A DNA stretch of 64,000 bases. Origin: Congeria kusceri (taxonomy: Eukaryota; Mollusca; Bivalvia; Myida; Dreissenidae). The stretch lies in assembly GCA_027627225.1 (NCBI GenBank), contig CM051028.1:22047864-22111863 (forward strand), in the 5' to 3' direction. How positions within the stretch are numbered: position 1 is the first letter of the stretch; every line of letters begins with the position of its first letter. Positions 36,796 to 48,900 of the stretch are shown in pieces. The translations under genes were made by a program, and so were the position numbers. The notes under the pieces were generated by a model. It saw only the letters and a list, made by a program, of their open reading frames with translations. It had not been told where the DNA came from and did no database searches.

Positions 36796-39437
36796 GTATG
36801 TCATTCACCGAAGTCATTATTCACTGTTATTGAAATTAAAATGTTTCTAGCTCCATTTGTATCATTTTAAATCCTTTTAATACTTTTAGAGTTATGCTCC
36901 GCACAAGCAAATTATACAATGAAGTTACGCTCCTCACAAGCAAAATCAGCCAAATGCAGTAATTACAAAGATATTGAAGAAAGAGTTATGGTTCCTGAGC
37001 TCTCCACTTTCTCTCGATGTCCTCTTTTAATATACATGTGGTTTTATTTTAATTCCTTTCAATACTTATGGAGTTATGCTTTGTACAGGAAAATTAAACA
37101 AAGGGCATTTACTCCGTAAATATTGAGTAGCTATGGGCCTTGTACTTTGCACAGCCTCTAAGCAATACATAATAATTACAATTCCTTTTGGTTTCATCAT
37201 TTTACAGAGTTCTGATGGCTGAACTGCATCATGTGACAGGCTTTTATTTTTCAATGAAGCCTGTTGCCTCTATTAATATTCATGAGGGGCTACTTTTTAT
37301 TGTTGTTTACATGCAGTGCTGACACACACACAACACACACACACAAATATAAATACAGTTTAACAGATTTAATAACATTAATACATGGCATTGTCAAAAA
37401 AAAGAATAATAAATAAATAAATTAATTAATAATCAGTATAAACGTAAAATGTATGCTGTTTGTTTCTTTCTGCCTATTTGATGAGCATTATTCAAGAGAA
37501 AATTAGAGAGAAAATTCAACACAAACATAAAAAATACTTTTCGGATAAAAATATTTAATAATTAAATTTATATTTATCAAAATATGAAAAAAATGAAATT
37601 AAACAAACACAAACATAAAAATGAACAATTTAACAGATTAGAACAAAGAAGTTCTTAGAAAGAACGGTTTAGAAACAACAGGTTTCAGTCTGTGAGTCAA
37701 ATAACTGACATCCAGTTGAACAAATGTCTCACATTTTTTTAACAAGGAAGCCACTGGAAAACCAAGTAAGCATGGTATGCAGTCATCCCGTGAAACTTGC
37801 AAAAGAATACCTCAAGAACACCTCGAAAAATGTGCGAGCTGCATTACATTTTCACCTCTGAGAGCTGAATGTCCCATTTAACGTTGTAAAATCCCATTTT
37901 AAAGTACTCAAATGACTCGCTAACTGCCAAGCTCAAAACACTCTTCGAAGTAGGCTCACATTGGCCAATTGAACATAAGCCAAGGATGATGTGCACACAA
38001 TTCACTGGTTCATTGTCTCGAAAATGTATCCGTTCACACTGCGCTACAGGGCGAAGTATATCTTGTACATCGATCCAGTTTGTGGCGAATCGTTATAACA
38101 CCCTGTGACGAATCGTTATTAAACTTTGACTAAAAAAATTTTTTTTTTTCTTATTTTCATAGTTCAATGCAAATAGGATGCATAAAAATTGACCTTTTCA
38201 ATTTGTATTACATAGGTGATGAAAAGCATACTGTACAGTAGTCTGATATTTTCGGCCGATGACACACATTTCCATAGATTTGATACTTTGAGCAGTAGTA
38301 AAATAATAAAAGTCGTTTACCTTTTACTCGTCTTTGATTTTATATCCACACTGCAAGTTAGATTTTGCCGAATTTCTTACACAAAACGTTTCAACACAAA
38401 GTGCAAAAAACGTGGTGTTGAAATATTTGCTCAACGCACGGTTTTAAAATGCCATAATGGGTATAAACATTGGCTAACATCGAGGGCCAAACATTTATTT
38501 TAAGAAATAAATAAAACAAAATTAACATACATATGAAACATTGCATTTCAAATATAAAAATAAACATTTAATTTAATTATTTAAATATAGTTGACGCCTA
38601 AAGTACGGTTCCAACCACACATGTTTATGCGTTTACAAAACTGCAACTATCTGAAAACAACGTTCGACTCGTTTAGCCTTCAATCGTAAATCTAAACTGG
38701 AACGCGTTATATTTCCGTCTATTGCTACATATTAAGGATAAACAACACTATGTTCTAAATTCCTCTTACGAAATATCAACCAAAACTTTGAGAAAATTTT
38801 ATCACTATTATTTAACACACCGCTACAGGTACTGTATTGCGTCTAATGAATGAAATGTACATAACGCAGTGCAAAGGGCGGAACCTACGAATCATTCTTC
38901 AATGTATTGATGCGCAAAAAATAAATCCCAAATTAATTAACTCTTTTAAGGTAAAACTTTAAAGTATACACACAATTGTAGTTATAATTGTAATTATAAG
39001 AATTGAAACGCTCTTTTCGGCGCTTCATCGATGTATGAAGGTCAGTTTTTTTGTATCATATTTGTACATAAAGCCTTCGGCTTTATGCAAATTAGATACC
39101 AAAAAACTGACCTTCATACATCGATGAAGCGCCGAAAAGAGCGTTTCAATTCTTAAATAATGTATTTTAATTCCCTTCAATACTAATGAAACTATGCTCC
39201 ACCCAAGAAAATTAATCAAATGACAATAACTCCGTCAATATTGAAGAATGAGTTTTGGTTCTTGTACTCTGCACTTCCAATTAACGCCCTCTATCATTAT
39301 ATGAAGTATCGTTTGATTCATTTAAATACTTTTCGAGTTACACTGCACGTAAAAAGCGGTTACTATATGCCCCCAAAATAATAGTGTTGTGGTGTTCATT
39401 TATTATGAAATTATAATCACTACTTGTGTTATTGTAG
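36796..39437 (+). other. Long intron of the integrase-core remnant
   Basis: It starts GTATGTCATTC and ends TTATTGTAG. It contains a CA microsatellite at about 37318-37347 and the hairpin at 38997-39155. No additional exon seen. Confidence 0.55.
38997..39155. repeat. 159-bp near-perfect palindrome
   Basis: The left arm 'TAAGAATTGAAACGCTCTTT' through 'GAAGGTCAGTTTTTTTGTAT' is mirrored at the right by 'AAAAAACTGACCTTCATACA' through 'GAGCGTTTCAATTCTTA'. The centre 'CATAAAGCCTTCGGCTTTATG' leaves a loop of three bases (ttc). The outer arms of more than 50 bp are exact, so the hairpin is young or maintained. Confidence 0.92.
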
Positions 39438-39768
39438 GCAGAGCTGGACTTGGCAATGAAAATGTGGAACGATCACTCCATCAGACGGTCGCGGAACTTA
39501 AATGCACCACGTGGTCAGCCTAACCAAATGTTCAATCATCCGGAGCTGTCTGGGAGCCGTAACTACATGTGCAATGTTCTCCAGGATGACATCAATGTCG
39601 CTCGGACACAAGTTACGTTCCGCGCACTAGAGTGCTGTGACTCGGATCTGTACGATATGTTCATCTCGGCCATAGCAGAAGACGGCCTTTCTTATCCGAA
39701 TACAACAGACGAGGCATAAGCTCTCTACAGGCATCTACGAGGAAGATTGGTCAGAATGTTTAACATGC
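39438..39768 (+). pseudogene. Integrase-core gene remnant, C-terminal exon (nonsense codon)
   Basis: It follows acceptor TTATTGTAG in phase 0, matching the previous donor: 'AELDLAMKMWNDHSIRRSRN', 'GQPNQMFNHPELSGSRNYMC', 'LECCDSDLYDMFISAIAEDG', which is the usual family C-terminus. The frame meets TAA at 39717-39719, yet homology-like sequence continues in frame after it ('ALYRHLRGRLVRMFNML'). The stop is therefore probably a late nonsense mutation. Together with the frameshift in the first exon, this indicates a dead gene. Confidence 0.75.
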
Positions 39769-39770
39769 TT

Positions 39771-40837
39771 TGTAGGACCATATTTTTCACAAATCATATT
39801 TTTCACACGTGTGAAAAATAATATCTCATTTTTCACAGGTGTGAAACATAGGATCTCATTGTTCACACCTCGCAATCTCATTCTTCACATTTTCTGTGAA
39901 ATTTGTGATCGAGTCCAGTTTTTGATAAGCACTCAAATCATATTCTTCACACATGAAACAGTGTTCAAATTTAAAAACAAAGTGAATTTGTTACAACATA
40001 ATCCTATTTTTCACACTGTATGTGCCCGAAAAATAAATGTATATTTACGGTACGGTACGGTATGCATGGTACGGTACGATATGGTGCGGCATTGCATGGC
40101 ATGGCATGTATGGTATGGTTTGTAATGCTATGGTATGGAAAAGTACGGTACGGTACGGTTAGATACGGTGCGGTACGGTACGGTTAGGTACGGTACGGTT
40201 AGATACAGTTAGGCACGGTTATGTACGGCACGGTACGATACTGTACTGTCCAAACGTTCGTACCAACATGTGCGGAGGTTCTAATAAGGTCAATATATTA
40301 CCGTCCGTGTATACGTATATTCAAGTTCGGGCGGACATATGCAAAGTTATGCTGGTTTTAATATAATCCGAAATAAGACGTTTTTTTTTTACGTACGTTC
40401 TGATGCGTGCATTTGTTAATATCCCAATAAAATGGCGTACATTCGTATGGACGTACGCGAGTATGCATATCTATATCATAATTAGACCGTACAAACGTAT
40501 TGACTAACGATCAAGCGCATGCATACGTTAATATATAGTTCCTGAACAGTGCTTAGTTTCTCTTAGTGATGACAATACTGATGATGACGTTAACTATAGT
40601 GATAATAATGGTGATGACGATAATAATTGATGACGATGATGATGATGATAATAATAATGATGAGTACTGTATAATTATGCTCCAAATAATAATTTCATCG
40701 ATTGTCGCAATACAATTTCACCAACGCATACCCAGTTTTTGGCCAATCACATTCTTCACGCTTATAAATCTAACAAATGAGATCATATTTTTCACAGGCG
40801 TGTGAAAAATATGATTTGTGAAACATATGATCCTACA
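39771..40837. mobile_element. 1.07-kb inverted-repeat element with ATGCTT duplication
   Basis: It starts TGTAGGACCATATTTTTCAC and ends with the inverse 'GTGAAACATATGATCCTACA'. Terminal inverted repeats run about 65 bp, including 'AAATCATATTTTTCACAC'. ATGCTT lies immediately outside both ends (39765-39770; 40838-40843), a 6-bp target duplication. The inside holds several 'TTTTTCACAGGTGTGAAA' small palindromes, a (GGTAC)n array at 40050-40240, and a GAT/GAC microsatellite at 40565-40665. No transposase. Confidence 0.82.
40050..40242. repeat. (GGTAC)n pentanucleotide array
   Basis: GGTACGGTAC units with ATGGT, GCGGC and GTTAG variants. This is the reverse complement of the 31.6-kb satellite unit. 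It lies inside the 39771-40837 element. Confidence 0.9.
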
Positions 40838-42542
40838 ATGCTTTAATGTTTTGTGCAAATTAGTATATCTGAATAAAATAGTATTCAAACTGCTTGGTAG
40901 TTGGAACAAACCTGGAAAAAGCAAACCCAACATAAATGTTCAAACTTTTATCTTTTATAAAAACTGGTCTCAAATACAGCCAGAGTAAACAAGCAATATA
41001 AAGAACACATTTTTACGTTTCAACATAAATATTCATACCTTGAAATTATGCCTAATGACTCGACCATAGTTTAATAATACTTGTACAAGTATTAATAATA
41101 TTGAACAAGAGGGACATGAATACCCTGTGTTGCTCACCTGGGTATTATTGCTAAACCCGTCTATGGCAGTTAATGGTTGATTGCTTTGTTGCTTACTAGG
41201 CTAGAGATATTTGTGCTAAAACAAGGGAGGTAAGTAGACGCAATTTGTATGGTGTCTCTTACACGTTAAAAAAAACCATTAAAAGTTAAATGTTGAGATG
41301 ACAAACATATAAAATAATGCATTATGAGCCAAACAAGTATACACATGTTCATAAAATAAATTGAATTTGAACAGTTTGAAGTTCAGTTTGGTGTTTACAT
41401 TTTCAGCACTACGAAACTAGCCGAAGTTTCTCGTGTTTTTCTGTAGAATATCGTTCAGCTCGCCGACTGTTAACGGTGAATAGTCGGATTTAATCAACAT
41501 CGCCACGAAATTCGGCAGTAAAAACAACTAGTGTTTGTAAACAGTTTCACTTGGAGGACAGTGTTTTTGCAATAAACAGTATCCAACAAAACAAATGTTT
41601 CTGTCGTAGGTTATATACTAACGTAAACACATGCTATGACAAAAAATAATTCAGACTCTTAAATAACCGTTTTATTGAATGTTGCCATTTTTCACCTTTT
41701 GTTCGGCTTTAAGTAATTATCAATACTGTTTGTTAGAAGAAAATTGTGATAAATGGAAGCTTTATATAAATTCAAATTAAACATTATATAAATTCAAATC
41801 AAACAATAATAAAAAAACATTTTCAGCGTTCGACAGTTCAAAATGTGTAATACAATACCGATTAATAATACAGTTTACTTGCTATGATTATTTATTATTA
41901 GCCTTCTTTTGATACATGGTTTCGTCAGTTTTATTGTTACATCCAGACTGATCATCAAGCACAACAATTTATTTTAAAAATGTCATAAGCATATTAATCA
42001 TATTATGAAACCACAATCAACAAAATCGGTTGCTTGATTCCTATGCACAGTCTAAATCGCAGTAAGCCTTTTTTACTTCTGAGCTGGACCTGTATAGAAC
42101 ATAATACGTTCTTGACAGTTGCTCTGGGGTCTACAATAAAGAAAGAACAGCTTCAATATGGGCCTTATTAAACACGTATATGTTCATGCTCGATGTTTAT
42201 ATATTCATTCTTGTTATCAATTATTATAGAAATATGATTATTTCTTACGGCGTCATACTGCTCTCACAATGAGCAATTTTGGCTTTGAACAATCGTCAGA
42301 TTGAAGCGTGCTGGTTAGTTCAGATACACAAGTCACACAAAAATGCATCTATGTTACAGTCATTTTTAAATTGGAAAAAAAGAACATGCACTAATAGTAG
42401 CCAGTTGGTATCGTGTATGGTGGATGCAAATGACACATTGGCTCATGTTAAAACATATGTTCAGCTTCAGCCCAGCTTGCTAAAAATGAACATCTATGGA
42501 AAATATTTATAGAAAAAAGCACCACTAAACATCTACGTGAGC
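40838..42542. other. Non-coding stretch beyond the Ig-receptor gene
   Basis: A short 'ACAAGAGGGACATGAATACC...GCTCACCTGGG' segment at 41104-41145 matches the terminus type of the 58.4-62.2 kb repeat. Possible poly(A) signals for the minus-strand gene (plus-strand TTTATT, e.g. near 41970) exist but cannot be chosen from sequence. Confidence 0.45.
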
Positions 42543-42922
42543 TTATGAACAAGAAATATACACTACTTCAGCAATATTCGTCGCTTGACCAGAAGTGGAT
42601 TCATTAGTACTCTTTGACGTCGCTTGACCAGAACTGGATTCATTAGTACTCCTTGACGTCGCTTGACCAGAACTGGATTCATTAGTACTCATTGACGTCG
42701 CTTGACCAGAACTGGATTCATTAGTACTCCTTGACGTCGCTTGACCAGAATTGGATTCATTAGTACTCCTTGACGTCGCTTGACCAGAACTGGATTCATT
42801 AGTACTCCTTGACGTCGCTTGACCAGAACTGGATTCATTAGTGCTCCTTGACGTCGCTTGACCAGAATTGGATTCATTAGTACTCCATGACGTCGCTCCT
42901 ACGTCATCGTAATGGTCGTCCT
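42543..42922 (-). CDS. Ig receptor exon 13: repeat-coded cytoplasmic tail
   Basis: Acceptor AAATATATATAG. 380 nt, phase 1, to TAA at 42543-42545. Begins with acidic EDDHYDDVGATSW, then eight 13-residue repeats of type STNESSSGQATSR, and ends 'NIAEVVYISCS'. The exon length and the spliced phase agree, and no other frame joins in phase. The tail is Ser/Thr-rich and has candidate phosphorylation sites, including the two tyrosines outside the repeats. It lacks a classic ITIM or ITAM. Confidence 0.75.
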
Positions 42923-45900
42923 CTATATATATTTAAATGGTGTGTATAATAAAAAGTTATGTATTAGAAATATTGCTACCTATTGCTATAGTATCATTCA
43001 TATGTACATATTTACGATAGAGACGGTTTTGATTATACATTGATTATTGGGTATACGTACGTTATTTGTCAATCCATGTACTATATTTATGTGTGCAATT
43101 TGAAGCTTTTGGTTTTATTAACAAAAACACAGTATTTTCAAGAATTTAAAATAATTGTTTTATTTATTCACAAATCATTACACCGATGTTCAATGAGATA
43201 TTCATTATATTCTTCATTCTATAATGTACATTATCATAAAGAATCACCTGATTGAGGCGTAGGCTGAAGTTCTACTTTGCCCTGTTTATTTCTCCTAAAT
43301 GTTAATTATAAAATACATATATTCATAATCAGGCGTGAACATAAATCTATTCCAGTAGTATGATCGATCGTTTGCAAACAATACAATGGCATATACCACA
43401 TGATTTCATTTATCAATGCTTAACAGAATGGGCAGAACTTACGCATGCCGTTTAGGTGTCGGCAAGCGAGCACGACCTGCAAATTAGCAAATGATTTAAG
43501 TTTGCATGTGTTTGCAGCTTAAAACTGTATGTATGATTTCAACGGTTACCTAATCGCATTTCAAATACATCAATCTTTGTCTCTTATAAATAAATACAAT
43601 ATTTGCTAGGAATACATAATGAAAGCAAAGCAAATGCTTTACGTTAGCTATGTCCGCAATACCTCAACAAAGAATACACCCCAAAACTTAGGACGTTATG
43701 AATAACATAGGTTTGTAAGCATTTACTTAATGCAGACAATAGCGCAGTCCAGTCCATATAGCAAACGAAACGCTTTAACTGTGTTCATAATGACAAATAA
43801 ACAACAATGATCTTTGGTGCCACGAATACAAATATTACCTCCTTGCGGCAAAGGGCGGAGAACTATTTCTTCTGGTTCATTTATCCTAAAATGTTAACGA
43901 ACGACATACATATCTGTAGACTTATGTCATCCTAATATTGAAATTGTATAAATAATACAACATTCATTCATTAATGTTTAGCGTTTCTATATGGACTTAC
44001 CGAATGCGATTTGTTTGCTGCAAACGAACACATCCTACAAATTGAAACACATAACGCAATTACTTAAATGTAAATTACTAACAAGAGGACGTTAACTGTC
44101 CTCAAAAAGAATTCAGTCGCTGCACAAGTATATGAGGTTCATTTGTTGTGTACGCATGAAGTGTAGAATTGAACTAGGAATTTGTAGATCAATAGCAATC
44201 ACGAACAGCCGTTATTTCATTACATAAAATGGCCTTTTCTCAGATTTTTGCATTTTAACTATGCCATTAAACGCCTTAACTTGACAGATTTAAGCATTGG
44301 AACTCAAGAGCTCAAGTATAATACCAGTGTTATTTTGCTCCCTTGCATTCATTGTTCTTTGATTTTTGGAATAATTTCCAAACAGTTGAAAAATTGTCAA
44401 TTCGCCAATCTGAGAACAGGTCACTTTAATTAGTACTTAGACCATACAGTTAAATACTAATACAGTTAAATACAGGTCCCTTTAATTAGTACTTAGACCA
44501 TACAGTTAAATACTAATACAGTTAAATACAGGTCCCTTTAATTAGTACTTAGACCATACAGTTAAATACTAATACAGTTAAATACAGGTCCCTTTAATTA
44601 GTACTTAGACCATACAGTTAAATACTAATAAATGCAACACATGTTGATATACCGAACTTGTTGTGGAAAAATCGACGACACAAAATAGGCGTTGCACCGT
44701 AGACTGGTTAAAAGTTGTAAATAAATACCAATACACCCAGTGTACATACGTTTAATAATGATGACGCATGCCACAATGTTGACGACGACGACGACGACCA
44801 TTCCAGCAGGAATGCCGATGTACATCCAAGGAAACGTGTTCACATTCTTACCTGAAATGTATAAACACTGAACGGGAGTTGCGTTTCTGACAAACATTAC
44901 AACATATACCAGTATTTTCATAGTCATGTATTTATAACCAAATGTTTGGATAATAAGGTTTAGTTGATAGGACTTGTTGTTTTGTGATGTGTTGTGCGTA
45001 GCTTCCTGTATTGTATAGGCAATTTGTCACTTGCCTCAAATAAATGACCAGCGGATTTAATAAGGGTTTCTCTCCTGCTGATGTCTCTGGGGTTTCATTA
45101 TTCTTATATTAAATAACATTAAGATGCAATAAGGTTAGCAAATATTGGTATGTATTCGGCCAGATGTTGAAGAGTTTGATTTTTTCAAAATATATTAAAT
45201 TCGCATTTTAGAACTGCAATGTTTTCAATGGTTGTTCTGTGAACGGAATGACTCATATGAGTTTACGAGTAGTACACACAAGTATTTCAAATATGTGTTA
45301 ACTAAATTTGTTTATAAAGAGCATGTGCCCATGTCGAGTTCGCGAATGTTGAAGGATGACAGAGTGAACATGTGATGCATTTTCTTAGAAGTAATAGACA
45401 TTGAAAACAGGAATGCATCCATATAAATGAACACGCGAACATAACATAATAAACGAAGAAGACAAATATCGCTGGGACACTATCGAGTAACTATTTTACT
45501 GATTGCCCACGTCGATATACTGGTGCCAAGACAATCAATCTGCAAACCTTCAAGAGGACTCAGCACCGCAGTGTCTCTGGCTTGTCCATGAATGTTGACT
45601 GCAAGGCATTCGTAGACGTCAAACCTGTCCTTCTTTGATACTACAATTTCACACTCAGATTCATTTTCGCATACTTTTACGTTGTCTCGGTTCAACACAT
45701 TCGTCCAGCTGATATTTCCCAAGGGATTGGCTTCAACAGAACATGTGAGTTGTATGTAACCGCCATCTGTGGACACATCTGTCTTGCGCATGGTAAGTAC
45801 TGGAGGGCCTTTCCAAAGAAGAAAAGATAATTACGTATGTTTATCTTATGAATGGAAATTTCAGTAAATGGCGTATATATAATAACCGTTTTCCTTATTC

Positions 45901-48900
45901 TCTGGATGGATGACAATTGAAATTTACAATTGCACGTGGTATTGTACTTATTAATTGCAATTGGAACATACGTGGGAAATCCAAGATGACATGCTTTTCC
46001 ATCTCGAAATTAAACTCTTCACAAACAACAAGGCATTTTATATTTCTACCAGCTGACTCCTGCGAAATGTTTGCCTGTAACCATGATGAAGAATTAGTAT
46101 GGTTGAATTCAGATCTGTTTAAATCTATGCCTTCTGAAGACCACGTAAATGTACACTCCGCATTGCCGTCTCGTTGACGACAACCAGCAATCACTTGATA
46201 CCAAGGAGAGTGGCTTTGTGGAGACTGCTGTATTATGATATCTATTCTGGAGGGTGGATCTAAATTGGGAATTAGAATTACAATATAGGGATAATACTCC
46301 TTTTGGAGGTCGTTAATATACGCAGAGGCCCGAAAAATAGGTCAAAGCCCAAGTGCGTAGCACGAGTGCTTTAACGCATTTTAAGGTAATCTGCGGATAA
46401 TTGGACCTTTTTATGCTATAATGTAAAATACTACATTGTATTATTAATCAAACATTTGGATTTAAAATTCATAATTTATTTTATATTGTTACATGTATTG
46501 TGAGCATTTGTACGTTCGAAAAATATAGTATCATCTGTAAATAAATGTTGGTTCAACTTAAGTATTTAATTGTATATAGCGGAATCGGCTTACACTTGTA
46601 TTCGACCTGTTTTGTTGTTGAGTTGCCATATACATATATGCCACCCGTGCCAATAACCAGAGCTGTACAATTCACGACATTCGGCCTCATACTTTTCAAA
46701 TCAACCGTTGTTGTTTGCTGTGTATTATACATATGTGTCCACTCGTTGAATACTTCCCGTCCATCGACATTGATCACGTGGTCCCCATCCAGGAATATCT
46801 TCAGGCGTGGGGCAGGACGCCCGTTGTACGCTATACAAGTTATGTTTAGAGCATTTTCTGAACGCAGTTCGGTCATTTGCATCTTTAGTTCGTTTGGCGG
46901 TACTTCAAAAAAGACACAAGAAAACAAGCTTTATATGTAAGGTGCATGTACTTTTTAACACTGTTTTGTTCTTAAAATGATACAAAATGCGCGTATTACT
47001 TTATCCATCGGTACATTGGTTAATATGCTATTTCCTTACGAGATGCTTACCAACAACGTATAGGAGGCTGCTTGCATTAAACGCAGCATCAGACAAAATG
47101 CCCAAACAAATGACCGTATCAAAATGCCTTTTCCGTACGAACGAGGTATTTGCAATAGAGTAAGTGTACATGTCGCCATCTGTGTCATTGTGCGTGGACA
47201 TTTTGTTGGGGCCAATCCACAGAGACACCTGAGTGCTATATGATCGGCACCAGACAGGATCCCCAGGATAAACACAGATGCATTCCAAACAGATTTCCAG
47301 GGAGCAGCGTGGACCTAGCACAGGGGTTCCTGACATATAAGCGTTTTATCTCAGTTATTTCATCTTGCTAGTTGTACGGGTAATTATTAAAAAGTGCATA
47401 TGATATTGACCTATTTTGAAGGAAATATTACACTAACCGAGCAACAGATCTTGAAACTAATAATTGGAGCTCCTACCTAACCATTGTCAGAAGATATATT
47501 TTCATTCATTACAAAGTTAAGTACGTCAAAAGGTGGACACATGATCTATTTAGTGGTACAATGTGAAAATTTAACTTGTGCTACATTAACACAGTGATCG
47601 GCTAACAAAATAAACATGATTGCTCTTTTGGAATTGAAACGTCCTTGGTTTTTTTCATACTAGACAGGTGAATTAAGTCTCACATATCTTACCCACAAAA
47701 AGTTTGGCTACATTTGTTATGTAACCGGTGTCATTGCGTCCATGTAAACACTGCACGAAATACCGCGAGGATTCAGCAAAATTGAAGATGTTTAAAATAA
47801 ACATAAAGTTTAGTGTTTTATTTTGTTCTTCATAAATTCCTTTCTGAAGTGTTATTTCTGTGTCCTCTTTCTTCCATACCCGTTGGTATGAGGCAGGGTT
47901 GCTCAGGACCTTCTCCTTTGGGTAGTAGGCAACCTGTCCAATGCCGCCAATGTGGGCCGGATAGGACAATGCGTAAAGGTACCCACACTCATTGTCGAAT
48001 TCTAAATGATATTGAAAAGAGGTGGCATTTGTTATTTTTCAGTTATAACTAAAATATATACGTGACGTATGGTATATTGTTAACAGTTGCTCCACAAAAG
48101 ACAATGTCATGTTTCATTTTAAGGAAACGTGTCACGTTTGCGTTTGTAGCTTTTTACAACTTTGTAATGTATAGTTAAGTTACTCTATCTTCTATGTCAT
48201 ATTACACTAAGCAATAACAAACACATTCAAAAAGAGACATTCATTTTATATGATGACGCGTATATTTATGTGTGTGCCGCCAATGCAATCAAATATCATG
48301 AACTTAGCTGACTACTTCAGTTTATAATGAACATAACTGAATTAAACATACCAATCTGATAATAAAATAAAACTGTTTTTTTTTAATTTAAAACATTATA
48401 CGTGGTATAATTAAGAAATAAATTTCGATTCTGAGTTGTTAACCTGTAAACAAACAACTCAAAATTGTTGTTTATTTACAGATAAACAACGATAAATTAT
48501 TTCGATTCTTACATGACCAGACAAAATATTCTCCAATTACAATGCCAACTACACGTTACAGTTTCGGAAATACTTTTTCCAGTTGTCTACTGGCAATTCA
48601 ACAAACAACGGAAATTTAGCGCGTGTCAAGTTAGAATATGTTGCTCACATATGACATTCAAGAAAGATATTGATAAGGTCGCTTTCCCACAGGCTAATCC
48701 AGGACGGCACTTTCCGCCTACAGTGGATTTATTTTTAGAAGAGACTTCCTTGAAACAGAAAATATCATAAAAGCGGAAAGTGTCGTCCCGGATTAGCCTG
48801 TGCAGTCGGGACGAAACTTTATGCACATGCATTAAGCCCGGTTTTACCACGACACGTCTCCTTTATTTTAATTTTATTTTTTTAATTTATTTATTAACTG

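Noticed and set aside
42689..42877. 62-codon minus frame of MNPVLVKRRQG-type repeats
   Set aside because: It is a shadow frame of the minisatellite. The spliced receptor requires the other phase, which stays open to a proper stop.
45895..48052. Plus-strand ORFs over the Ig exons (45917-46177, 46545-46940, 47813-48052)
   Set aside because: Shadows of minus-strand exons that have splice sites, matching phases and Ig motifs.
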